A stretch of DNA of 16,624 bases from Chloroflexota bacterium (GTDB lineage: Bacteria; Chloroflexota; Anaerolineae; Promineifilales; Promineifilaceae), in assembly GCA_024223125.1 (NCBI GenBank), contig JAAEOP010001283.1:1-16624 (forward strand). The letters run 5' to 3'. Below the pieces are notes generated by a model. The model was not told the origin of the DNA. It did not search any database and worked only from the letters and a program-made list of their open reading frames with translations. Positions 1-6,288 of this stretch are shown piece by piece (position 1 is the stretch's first letter; every line of letters begins with the position of its first letter). The position numbers and the translations under genes are program-made.

Positions 1-520
1 TCGTAAACAAAACACAAGATACGAATTTATGAGATTGTAAAGGTAAAAAGCAAGTTATGTCAACTATACGTTACGATTTAATGATGTGATTTCTATAGAC
101 GACTTAATGATAGATGACAGGAGTGAGTGGTCAGTGGTCAATAATATTCACTAAATATATCTCATGGCATATTCCAGCCACAATACCTAAATGGTCTATC
201 CGTTTTATCTCGTATTCGTATGCTTGTGTATCTATGCTTTCCAGGATACTTCAAAATTATTTTTCTCCCCATTTTCTGCAGCGGAATCAGAGATAATGGT
301 TTGACCATAAGTGTTAACTTAAGCGAAGACCTCGCAGGTTTTAACGCAAAACCTCAGAGGGGCGTAGATCATTTTGGAAACCTGCGAGGTCTTAAGTTAA
401 CGACAATGATGGTTTGACAAATGCGGAACAAGCTTCAAATCTAGGAATATTAGCAATATATCCGCCGCCCCATCGTCATAGAAAATATGACATAATAATC
501 ACGCACAAGCTATAATTTTA
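1..520. other. AT-rich non-coding region
   Basis: I find no supportable gene in these 520 bases. The open frames are short, have no ribosome binding site and show no recognisable protein motif. The left part (1-290) is AT-rich and contains a small tandem of GGTCAGT-type units near 128-140, a kind of short repeat that recurs in other spacers of this window. The right part holds the MITE-like inverted repeat described separately. A small hairpin (GTCATA/TATGAC, 475-491) lies just beyond the stop codon of the M42 gene. It lacks a T-tract, so I do not call it a terminator. The CGGCCG palindrome, frequent elsewhere in the window, is absent here. Confidence 0.7.
296..418. repeat. MITE-like inverted repeat with flanking direct repeats
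   Basis: The right arm at 378-401 (24 nt) is the exact reverse complement of 313-323 joined to 329-341. The left arm therefore carries a 5-nt bulge (CGAAG, 324-328). An inner alternative hairpin pairs AGGTTTT (336-342) with AAAACCT (348-354). Outside the arms, a perfect 10-bp direct repeat ATGGTTTGAC occurs at 296-305 and 409-418, as expected for a target-site duplication around an element of about 103 bp (306-408). There is no coding capacity. Origin by transposition in trans is inference. It could instead be a transcribed hairpin element. Confidence 0.6.
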
Positions 521-1519
521 CTACAATTCAATTGGCTTTTTCAGAATTTCGACGAGGAGTTGGATGGAATGTTCTATGTCGTCGGTGTCTACGGTTTCGC
601 TTTGGGTGTGGACGTAACGGCAGGGGATGGAAATGCAGCCGGCAGCCGCGCCCCCGTTGGCAATTTGAATGGAGCGGGCATCGGTGGAGCCGCCGATTAG
701 GACTTCTAGTTGGTAAGGGATGTTGGCGTCGTTGGCCCGCTGCTTCATCAGCTGTACCAAGCCGTGATGGGCGATCATGCCCATGTCTTTGACTTTGATA
801 GCCGCGCCCTGGCCCAGACTAACAGCCATCGGCCGTGCTTCGGGTACATCGCCGGTCGTGGTTACATCCAAGGCAATGCCCACGTCGGGGTCCAGGTAGT
901 TGGCGGCCGCTTCCGCGCCACGAGTGCCTACTTCCTCTTGAACGCTAAAGACGAAGTAAACATCATGGGGTATTGTCACCTTCTGGAGTTGTTTCAGCGC
1001 TTCAATAGCCACTACGCAGCCAATGCGATCATCCATGCTTTTGGCGGAGAGACGTTTGTCCTGGGCTATAAACGGCCGTACAAACCCGGCCGCATCCCCC
1101 ACATTCACCGGACAATCTTCACGGCTGCTGGCCCCTACGTCAATGAAATGTTTATCCAGATCATGAATTTTGCTGCGGCTGGTCAGGCGGTCGCTGGCGA
1201 TGAGGCCGATACGGCCGTCGGCAAACTGAACCCGGCCGCCCAAAAGTGTATGCGGTAATATCCCGCCGATATTGGTAAACCGGCAAAAACCATCTTTGGT
1301 GATATGGGTAATCATCACGCCGATTTCATCCATATGAGCGGCAATCATTACCTTTAGGCCAGAACCATCCCCTTTTTTCAGGGCGATGAGATTTCCCATC
1401 GCGTCTACGGAAAGTTCATCAGCCAGCGATTCCACTTCTTGCCGGATGAGCGCCCGTGTCTGATCTTCAAAGCCAGATGGGCCGTAAGCTTCTACCAGTT
1501 TTTTAATGAGTTCGTTCAT
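521..1519 (-). CDS. M42 family metallo-aminopeptidase (paralogue A)
   Basis: This 332-aa protein is a cytosolic M42 (glutamyl aminopeptidase/FrvX/TET-type) peptidase. The family removes N-terminal residues from short peptides with a two-metal centre and usually forms dodecameric tetrahedral cages. All expected residues are visible: H62 and D64 in AAHMDE, the bridging D163 in SMDDR, the catalytic and metal Glu pair E195/E196 in SVQEE, D218 in ALDVT and H304 in RYVHT. The length is typical. The start is supported by GAGGA at 1524-1528 on the minus strand, 4 nt before the ATG. It is the last of three tandem paralogues, 17 nt after the stop of the preceding gene, so probably co-transcribed. The N-terminus (MNELIKKLVEAYGPSG) closely resembles that of the middle paralogue. 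Substrate preference cannot be read from the sequence. Confidence 0.93.
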   Translation of the reverse strand: MNELIKKLVEAYGPSGFEDQTRALIRQEVESLADELSVDAMGNLIALKKGDGSGLKVMIAAHMDEIGVMITHITKDGFCRFTNIGGILPHTLLGGRVQFADGRIGLIASDRLTSRSKIHDLDKHFIDVGASSREDCPVNVGDAAGFVRPFIAQDKRLSAKSMDDRIGCVVAIEALKQLQKVTIPHDVYFVFSVQEEVGTRGAEAAANYLDPDVGIALDVTTTGDVPEARPMAVSLGQGAAIKVKDMGMIAHHGLVQLMKQRANDANIPYQLEVLIGGSTDARSIQIANGGAAAGCISIPCRYVHTQSETVDTDDIEHSIQLLVEILKKPIEL

Positions 1520-1536
1520 CTGTTCCTCAATTAATT

Positions 1537-2574
1537 TTAATTTCGTACTAAAATATCGGCCGTTAAAGCTAGCAAAGTATGTTTTGCCAACTGGATGACG
1601 TTGGCATAATCTTCTAAATTGATCATCATGGTCGGTGTATGAGCGTAACGGCCGGGGATGGCAATGGTGGCCACGGGAATGGGTCGCCGCACGCGCTGAA
1701 TAACGGCCGTATTTGTCCCCCCGCCACCCGGTTTACGAATTTGGAAAGGAATGTTGTGGATGTCGGCTGTGTTCATAATATGGCTGACGAGGCGGGGGTC
1801 TTGTACTGTGCCTCTGTCCATCACATAAATTGCCGGGCCATTTCCCAGAGCCACATTCGGGCTGGTATCTTCTTTATTGGGCAGATCGTAGGCGGGGGTA
1901 CTTTCCAGAACCAGGGCCAAATCGGGGTCTATTCTGTAGGCAGCGACTTCAGCGCCGCGCAGCCCAACCTCTTCTTGTACGCTGAAGCTGGCAATAAGAT
2001 CAAAGGGATACGGCCGTGCCTGTAACAACTCAATCAACGCTGCACAGCCAGCTCGGTTATCAAATGCTTTGCCCACGGCCGTGGGGCCTAACTCCTCATA
2101 AGCGGTTACAAATGCAGCCCGATCACCCAGTTTGACTTTGCCTTGAGCAGCCTCTTTGTTTTTGGCGCCAATGTCAATACGCATCATGTCTCGTTTGACG
2201 ATGCTGTTGCGCTGGGCCGCTGTAGAAAGATGGATGGGACGGCTGCCAATAACGCCAGACAGTTTTTTGGGGCCAATCTGCACCACTTTACCCAGCAAGG
2301 TGCGATCATCAAAACCGCCTACCGCTTCAAATTTAAGGGTTCCATCACCGTCATAGCCAGCCACCATCAGGCCAACTTCATCCATGTGGGCGTCTACCAT
2401 CACCCGCAGGGGCATAGCGCCAGTTCCTTTCTTGACAGCGATGAGATTACCCATCGTATCTACCTGCCACGTATCTACGTGGTCGGCAATAAGGTCACGA
2501 ATGAGTAGCCGTATTTCCTTCTCAGCGCCAGAAACGCCGACGGCTTCGGTGAGGTTTTTGAGTAGTTCGTTCAT
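1537..2574 (-). CDS. M42 family metallo-aminopeptidase (paralogue B)
   Basis: This 345-aa M42 peptidase is cytosolic. The metal and catalytic residues are H63 and D65 (DAHMDE), D172 (KAFDNR), E201/E202 (SVQEE), E224 (LVLES, where the two neighbours have Asp) and H312 (RYAHT). I chose the ATG at 2574 because MNELLKNLTEAVGVSG then aligns with the start of paralogue A. An in-frame GTG at 2622 would overlap the previous stop codon but would add 16 residues encoded by a spacer-type repeat. A Gly-rich loop (KPGGGGTNTA, about residues 281-290) replaces the GGSTDA and SSGTDA stretches of its neighbours and may alter the substrate pocket. It is the middle gene of the apparent three-gene operon. The family call is firm, the specificity unknown. 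Confidence 0.92.
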   Translation of the reverse strand: MNELLKNLTEAVGVSGAEKEIRLLIRDLIADHVDTWQVDTMGNLIAVKKGTGAMPLRVMVDAHMDEVGLMVAGYDGDGTLKFEAVGGFDDRTLLGKVVQIGPKKLSGVIGSRPIHLSTAAQRNSIVKRDMMRIDIGAKNKEAAQGKVKLGDRAAFVTAYEELGPTAVGKAFDNRAGCAALIELLQARPYPFDLIASFSVQEEVGLRGAEVAAYRIDPDLALVLESTPAYDLPNKEDTSPNVALGNGPAIYVMDRGTVQDPRLVSHIMNTADIHNIPFQIRKPGGGGTNTAVIQRVRRPIPVATIAIPGRYAHTPTMMINLEDYANVIQLAKHTLLALTADILVRN

Positions 2575-2618
2575 TGTGGTTATCCGGTTTTCAGTGTTCA
2601 GTAAACAGTTTTCAGTTT
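2575..2618. repeat. Short-unit spacer repeat (TTTTCAGT-type)
   Basis: The 44-nt gap between paralogues C and B carries degenerate direct units on the plus strand: TTTTCAGTGTTCAGT, then AAACAGTTTTCAGTTTTC. Similar ACTGAAAACT-type sequence recurs at about 7581-7597. The repeat is open in the paralogue B frame, which creates a spurious GTG extension of that gene. It may be a relic of a dispersed spacer repeat. No function is evident. Confidence 0.45.
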
Positions 2619-3701
2619 TCACTCTTCCATCATATCCGCTGCCAGATTGTCTAAAAATTTATCGTCTAACCCAGAGATAAATTCACTCAGCAGACGGCCG
2701 GCGCGTTTGATATCTTTGGTAGCGATAGATTCGACCATGGTGTGCATGTAGCGCAGGGGAATGGCGACGATGGCGGTGGGAATGCCGGCGCGGGCGATTT
2801 GTAAGCCGTAAGCGTCGGTACCGCTGCTGCGGGTGTGTGTTTCAGTGTGGACAGTTATTTCTATTCTCTCGGCCGCTCTTTTGAGGGCATTGAACATGCT
2901 GGTATGCACATTTGGCCCCAGGTCTAAGGCTGGACCGCCGCCGAGTTCGTGGGTTTCGTCGTTGTTGGCGCCTGGCCCTTTACCAAAGGTGACATCTATG
3001 GCGATGGCGGCGTCAGGCTGCTGTTCATAGGTGGCAGTGAAGGCGCCGAGGAGCCGGGTTTCTTCTTGTACGGTGGCTACGGCAACAACATCCCATTCAT
3101 GCGTTTGTTTTTGCAGTTGTTCCAGGCAGAGGGTGACGGCCGTGATCGAAGCACGATTATCTAAAGCTTTGCCAGCAACACGGCCGTTGAGCAATTTGTA
3201 TAATGGTTGGCGGAAGCTGATAAAGTCGCCGATGCTAACTAAATCTTCTACATCAGTCAGCGGCAGACCCACATCCACAATCAGATCATCATAGCCAAAG
3301 GATCTCTTTTGTCGCTCTTCAGGCAGCATAAAATCGGGCAAGCAACCGATGACACCATGTAGATTTTTACGGCCGTGTACCACCACAAGCTGACCATATA
3401 GCTGCCGAATATCTACCCCGCCAGCGCTGATCAGACGTAAAAAACCATTCCCATTGTAGGAGACAACTTCGCGCACCATCAGACCAATTTCATCCATATG
3501 AGCCGCCAGTAAAATGCGGCAGCGTGGTTCAGGTCCTTGCCCTTGTTTGATGGCAATAAGGTTGCCCAGACGATCTCGCGTTATCGTGTCTACATAGGGT
3601 TGCCAGAGTTCTTCGATGACATTTGCAATTTGGGTTTCATACCCGGAAGGGCCGGGGGTTTCAGTTAGGGTTTGTAGCAGCTTGAAAATATCCATATTCA
3701 T
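2619..3701 (-). CDS. M42 family metallo-aminopeptidase (paralogue C)
   Basis: This 360-aa protein is the first gene of the peptidase run. M42 residues are all present: H68 and D70 (AAHMDE), D181 (KALDNR), E213/E214 (TVQEE), D236 (AIDVT) and H320 (RYMHT). It is the most divergent of the three. It has ETRLLGA after the Glu pair where the others have EVGxRGA, and longer loops. The ATG at 3701 is preceded by a weak GGA 8 nt upstream. A second in-frame ATG at 3695 is equally possible. A TATAAT box lies 45 nt upstream, which suggests transcription of the whole operon starts here. The next gene's likely ATG is 44 nt past this stop. Three dissimilar M42 paralogues side by side suggest complementary specificities or a mixed cage, which is inference. 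Confidence 0.92.
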   Translation of the reverse strand: MNMDIFKLLQTLTETPGPSGYETQIANVIEELWQPYVDTITRDRLGNLIAIKQGQGPEPRCRILLAAHMDEIGLMVREVVSYNGNGFLRLISAGGVDIRQLYGQLVVVHGRKNLHGVIGCLPDFMLPEERQKRSFGYDDLIVDVGLPLTDVEDLVSIGDFISFRQPLYKLLNGRVAGKALDNRASITAVTLCLEQLQKQTHEWDVVAVATVQEETRLLGAFTATYEQQPDAAIAIDVTFGKGPGANNDETHELGGGPALDLGPNVHTSMFNALKRAAERIEITVHTETHTRSSGTDAYGLQIARAGIPTAIVAIPLRYMHTMVESIATKDIKRAGRLLSEFISGLDDKFLDNLAADMMEE

Positions 3702-3745
3702 TATTATCCGTTTGTCAGTCGCCAGACACTTCAGGCCAGAATTGT

Positions 3746-3751
3746 ATTATA
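3746..3751 (-). promoter_or_regulatory. Possible -10 box of the M42 operon
   Basis: The minus strand reads TATAAT at 3751-3746, 45 nt upstream of the ATG of paralogue C. This is a plausible distance for a housekeeping promoter. No convincing -35 hexamer lies 16-18 nt further upstream, where the 3' end of the Thr/Pro-rich gene sits, so the call is tentative. Confidence 0.35.
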
Positions 3752-3767
3752 ACGGAATTTGCTTAAA

Positions 3768-4295
3768 TCAGCCGTTATTGGGATCAGGAGTCTCTGTGGG
3801 CAGAGGTATGGCGGTGAAGGTGGGTGTTGGCAATAAAGCTGGTGTGGGGGTGGGCGTCGGCCTACTGGGATCAAATGTCGCCGTGGGTGTTGGTGTCAGC
3901 GGGATGGCTGCGGTAGGCGTGGCTGTCTGGGTGGGTGTTTCTGTGGCGATGGCTGTTGCCGTTTCTGTCGCGGTGGCAGTGGCGGTAGATGTTGGCGTTA
4001 AGGTAGGGAATGTGGTGGCTGTTTCAAATTGGGTTGGGGTTGGTGGCAGGGTAGCGGTGGTGGTAGCCTGAAAAGTGGGGGCGCTGGTAGGTACGGCCGT
4101 TGGCAGTCCTGGTTCCGGCGCTAATGTAGCTGTATTGGTAGGCGTAGGGCTTAATAATATAGTAGGTGAAGGCGGCAATGTCCCTGCTGTTTCATCGGGA
4201 GCCAAAACCAACGCGATGACCCCGGCACAATAACAGGGTACCGTTAATAGGATGATTCCAATTAGAAGTGCATATGTGCGTCGGCGTGAATCCAT
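3768..4295 (-). CDS. Signal-anchored Thr/Pro-rich hypothetical protein
   Basis: This 175-aa protein of unknown function starts with a basic stretch (MDSRRR), then a hydrophobic segment at about residues 9-32 (ALLIGIILLTVPCYCAGVIALVLA) acting as a signal peptide or anchor. The remaining 140 or so residues are low-complexity Thr/Pro/Ala with TPTPT- and TATATET-like runs and no folded domain. It looks like an extracytoplasmic stalk or spacer, probably O-glycosylated if made, though that is inference. There is no clear Shine-Dalgarno sequence, and the upstream spacer holds two TGTCATTTA units. It lies on the same strand downstream of the sigma/anti-sigma pair. A Val/Gly-rich frame on the opposite strand (3616-4071) is the antisense image of this repeat. 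The tail lacks any sorting motif. Confidence 0.65.
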   Translation of the reverse strand: MDSRRRTYALLIGIILLTVPCYCAGVIALVLAPDETAGTLPPSPTILLSPTPTNTATLAPEPGLPTAVPTSAPTFQATTTATLPPTPTQFETATTFPTLTPTSTATATATETATAIATETPTQTATPTAAIPLTPTPTATFDPSRPTPTPTPALLPTPTFTAIPLPTETPDPNNG

Positions 4296-4307
4296 TAAGC
4301 AGGATGA

Positions 4308-4331
4308 TAAATGACAATGGGGTAAATGACA
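4308..4331. repeat. Two TAAATGACA direct repeats
   Basis: TAAATGACA occurs at 4308-4316 and 4323-4331, separated by 6 nt, just upstream of the Thr/Pro-rich gene. On the gene's strand they read TGTCATTTA twice. They could be an operator-like pair. They also match the style of dispersed short-unit repeats seen in the other spacers, which is the more likely reading. Confidence 0.4.
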
Positions 4332-4361
4332 AAAAATGTGGGTTAATCGTTCACTCCCCCA

Positions 4362-4427
4362 AGGTGCCCGGCACTTATAAACGAGTGTGCTACTCCAGTA
4401 GACTTGGTAATGAAGTGCCGGGCACCT
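4362..4427. repeat. 15-bp perfect inverted repeat (AGGTGCCCGGCACTT)
   Basis: AGGTGCCCGGCACTT at 4362-4376 is the exact reverse complement of 4413-4427, with a 36-nt AT-richer interior. Each arm also contains the near-palindrome GTGCCCGGCAC. The element fills most of the spacer between the anti-sigma-like gene and the Thr/Pro-rich gene. No T-tract follows on the minus strand, so it is not a standard intrinsic terminator, although the long stem could still reduce read-through or protect an RNA end. The compact symmetrical structure resembles a non-autonomous mobile repeat. No flanking duplication is obvious. Confidence 0.65.
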
Positions 4428-4436
4428 GAATGGTTA

Positions 4437-5402
4437 CTATATTTTCCGTCGTGTATACAGGGTGACAGCTAACAGGATGATGAAGAGGAAAAGCAGACCC
4501 ATTTGTACCAGGATCAGGGGTGGAGGTAACGGCCGTTCAACTCCCTCTCGTTCTTGCTCTGGTTGTGTGACAGTCACGGCCGTCGCTGCTGGTTCGACCA
4601 ATCCAGATGATACACTGGTAGCTTCCGCTGTGGCCGTTGTCTCGCTCTCCGTAAAAGTATTTGCTGCCCGGGCGCTCGTTTCTGTGGCAGAAGGGCGGGG
4701 AAGGGCGGATTGGGTAGCGGTGGATGCGGCCGTTGGGGTGGGCAGCAAAATCAGTGTGGCTGTTGGCAGCGGTTCAGGAGGTGCGCCTGCGGCTGGGGCT
4801 GCATCGGCCGCTTCATCAGCTTCATCTTCATCAACCGAAACCGCTGCCTGGGATTCTGCTTCACCCTCGGCCTCCGGTTCCGTAACCATCATCTCTTCTT
4901 CGGCCGGTTCTTCGATTGGTTCTGCTTCTTCAGCTGGCGCTTCTTCTTCCATTTCGGTCACAACCCGCGTTACCTCCACCCCGATTACTTCTTGTGTCAT
5001 AGCTGGTTCCATGGCAATGTCGGCCGCGGGCGCCACTGCCAATCTGGATGTGCTGCTGGTGATAACACCCATGCCAATAGCAAAGATGAACAACACGGCC
5101 GTCAACACAGTCGCTGCCTGTAAAGCTGGATAATAGGGCGTCAGAGGCTGTCTGGCGGGACGGCCGTATTTAGCCGGATCAAGCGTAAAATTGCGCGGTA
5201 CACGACGCTGCGGAAGCTGGCGCAGCATTTGTTGCAGGGTACGCTGTTGCTCTAGTTCTGCTTGCAAACCGGGGTCTTGCGCCAGTTCCACTTCAAACTG
5301 CCGGCGTTCACGATCAGACAACGCATTGTCCAGGTAAGCTGCCAATGCTTCTTGCCGTTTCTCCTCGGCCGATTTCGTTAAATTCCGCAAAAAGTCAAAC
5401 AT
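4437..5402 (-). CDS. Anti-sigma factor-like two-TM protein
   Basis: This 321-aa membrane protein probably restrains the ECF sigma factor encoded just upstream. Residues 15-65 (for example LAAYLDNALSDRERRQFEVE) match the helical pattern of zf-HC2/anti-sigma domains but lack the His/Cys zinc ligands, so it would be a zinc-free variant. A membrane segment spans about 94-115. It is followed by an acidic Glu-rich stretch (about 145-185) and a Thr/Pro/Ala-rich stretch (about 205-285) predicted to be outside. A second membrane segment (about 296-315) ends in a basic tail (TRRKI). The expected topology is both termini inside with an external low-complexity loop. Its ATG lies 56 nt after the sigma stop with no evident Shine-Dalgarno sequence. 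The role is inferred from position and the N-terminal pattern. A target-site protease is not visible here. Confidence 0.75.
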   Translation of the reverse strand: MFDFLRNLTKSAEEKRQEALAAYLDNALSDRERRQFEVELAQDPGLQAELEQQRTLQQMLRQLPQRRVPRNFTLDPAKYGRPARQPLTPYYPALQAATVLTAVLFIFAIGMGVITSSTSRLAVAPAADIAMEPAMTQEVIGVEVTRVVTEMEEEAPAEEAEPIEEPAEEEMMVTEPEAEGEAESQAAVSVDEDEADEAADAAPAAGAPPEPLPTATLILLPTPTAASTATQSALPRPSATETSARAANTFTESETTATAEATSVSSGLVEPAATAVTVTQPEQEREGVERPLPPPLILVQMGLLFLFIILLAVTLYTRRKI

Positions 5403-5427
5403 GATTTTGTTATTGTTGTTGGTTGCT

Positions 5428-5454
5428 AGTGGTTAGTAGAAGCCACTAACCACT
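5428..5454. repeat. Hairpin between sigma and anti-sigma genes
   Basis: AGTGGTTAGT (5428-5437) and ACTAACCACT (5445-5454) form a perfect 10-bp stem with a 7-nt loop, directly after the sigma factor stop codon and before the anti-sigma-like gene. It lacks a T-tract on the minus strand. It may lower read-through or stabilise the upstream message, changing the sigma to anti-sigma ratio. The GGTTAGTGG-type unit also resembles the other short spacer repeats. Confidence 0.6.
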
Positions 5455-5458
5455 TGTA

Positions 5459-6052
5459 TTACGTCTCATTCCCTAGACGATACGATGAGGGCAAAAGTTC
5501 CCCCATGCCTTGCAGGCACTCCCTTAATTTTCTGCGGGCGCGGCTCATGCGAGATTTAACCGTGCCCAAAGAAACACGAGTGATTTTGGCGATTTCTTTA
5601 TAATCGTAGCCTTCAATGTCGCCGAGAACGGCCGTCATCCGTTGATCGTCTGGCAGCCCTTGCAAACAATTCTCAATCGCCTGAATCATATCCAAGCGTT
5701 GCTGAAACTTCTCTGGCCCTTCTTTCGGATCACGCATAAAAGCAAAGGAAGCATGTTCTTCAGTTATTTCTTCAATGGAGGATTGGGGGCGGCGTTTATA
5801 CTTCCGCAGCTCATCGTAGCAGCGGTTGGTAACAATACGCAGCAGCCACGATTTAAAGCTGCCGCCTCGAAACGAGTTGATAGATTTGTAAGCCGATATA
5901 AAAGCTTCCTGGGTCATATCTTCGGCCGATTGGGGTTCACCCATGACCCGATAGGCGACGTTATACACCACCTGCTGATATTGTATAACCAGCCGGTTAT
6001 AGGCGCTGACATCCCCTTTTTTTGCTTGCTCAATGAGCGCTGCTTCATCCAT
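5459..6052 (-). CDS. ECF-type RNA polymerase sigma factor (SigW/RpoE-like)
   Basis: This 197-aa protein is a group 4 sigma-70 factor that directs RNA polymerase to a specific promoter set. Region 2 covers about residues 22-90, with the characteristic AEDMTQEAFISAYKS and SFKSWLLRIVTNRCYDELRK stretches for core binding and -10 recognition. Region 4 covers about 130-182, with LPDDQRMTAVLGDIEG and the helix-turn-helix DYKEIAKITRVSLGTVKSRMSRARRKL. Regions 1 and 3 are absent and the length is typical. The ATG at 6052 fits the family N-terminus exactly (MDEAALIEQAKKGDVSAYNRLV), although no Shine-Dalgarno sequence is visible. It shares a 55-bp divergent spacer with the tRNA-Leu gene. The following gene encodes the likely membrane anti-sigma partner. 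Confidence 0.95.
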   Translation of the reverse strand: MDEAALIEQAKKGDVSAYNRLVIQYQQVVYNVAYRVMGEPQSAEDMTQEAFISAYKSINSFRGGSFKSWLLRIVTNRCYDELRKYKRRPQSSIEEITEEHASFAFMRDPKEGPEKFQQRLDMIQAIENCLQGLPDDQRMTAVLGDIEGYDYKEIAKITRVSLGTVKSRMSRARRKLRECLQGMGELLPSSYRLGNET

Positions 6053-6058
6053 AAACTA

Positions 6059-6087
6059 TTGACAGAATACACGCCTTGTTCTAAAAT
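6059..6087 (+). promoter_or_regulatory. Promoter of tRNA-Leu
   Basis: TTGACA (6059-6064) and TAAAAT (6082-6087) are separated by exactly 17 nt, a near-consensus housekeeping promoter. Transcription would start near 6094, about 14 nt before the mature tRNA 5' end. The box overlaps the leader of the divergent sigma gene, so strong tRNA transcription might affect that gene. Confidence 0.85.
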
Positions 6088-6107
6088 CTCGCCACGTTTT
6101 GCAAAAA

Positions 6108-6189
6108 GCCGAAGTGGCGGAATTGGCAGACGCGCACGACTCAAAATCGTGTTCCTTCGGGAGTGTGGGTTCGATTCCCACCTTCGGCA
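6108..6189 (+). tRNA. tRNA-Leu (anticodon CAA)
   Basis: This 82-nt class II tRNA has a perfect 7-bp acceptor stem (GCCGAAG with CTTCGGC) and discriminator A at 6189. The D arm contains TGGCGGAATTGGCAGACGC. The anticodon stem is CACGA/TCGTG with loop CTCAAAA, giving anticodon CAA, which reads UUG. The long variable arm pairs TCC with GGA around a TTCG loop. The T stem is GTGGG/CCCAC with loop TTCGATT. The 3' CCA is not encoded and must be added by a nucleotidyltransferase. It has its own promoter upstream and a terminator-like hairpin downstream. Confidence 0.97.
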
Positions 6190-6242
6190 TTAATTAACCA
6201 AAAGCTTGCAAATTATATGTCCCCACCAGGGGCTGGGCAAAT

Positions 6243-6277
6243 AAGGAGTTGCTCTTGAGATGAGTAGCTCTTTTTTT
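6243..6277 (+). terminator. Intrinsic terminator after tRNA-Leu
   Basis: GAGTTGCTC (6246-6254) pairs with GAGTAGCTC (6262-6270) as a 9-bp stem including two G-U pairs. The loop is TTGAGAT, and a run of seven T follows (6271-6277). The stem can extend by AAG against the first Ts. It lies 57 nt beyond the tRNA and ends only 11 nt before the ATG of the next gene. It therefore either ends the tRNA transcript or acts as an attenuator for the downstream pair. Confidence 0.8.
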
Positions 6278-6288
6278 GTGTAACCAAT

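Noticed and set aside
3616..4071. Val/Gly-rich open frame on the plus strand
   Set aside because: It is the antisense image of the Thr/Pro-rich stalk gene. It has no membrane or fold signature and no ribosome binding site.
4437..4540. Cell-wall sorting signal at the anti-sigma-like C-terminus
   Set aside because: A hydrophobic segment plus basic tail is present, but there is no LPxTG or similar motif, and the protein already has an internal membrane segment. A second TM helix explains it.
4462..5133. Long Ser/Ala-rich open frame on the plus strand
   Set aside because: It lies opposite the anti-sigma-like gene, and its low complexity mirrors the Glu/Thr/Pro-rich segment. The minus-strand protein has clear membrane segments and the right neighbours.
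6108..6189. tRNA gene used as an integration site for a mobile island
   Set aside because: I see no integrase gene and no duplicated 3' tRNA segment in the window.
6221..6240. Small hairpin or riboswitch-like element (CCCC/GGGG) after the tRNA
   Set aside because: There are only four base pairs with no conserved riboswitch core. The better structure is the terminator just downstream.
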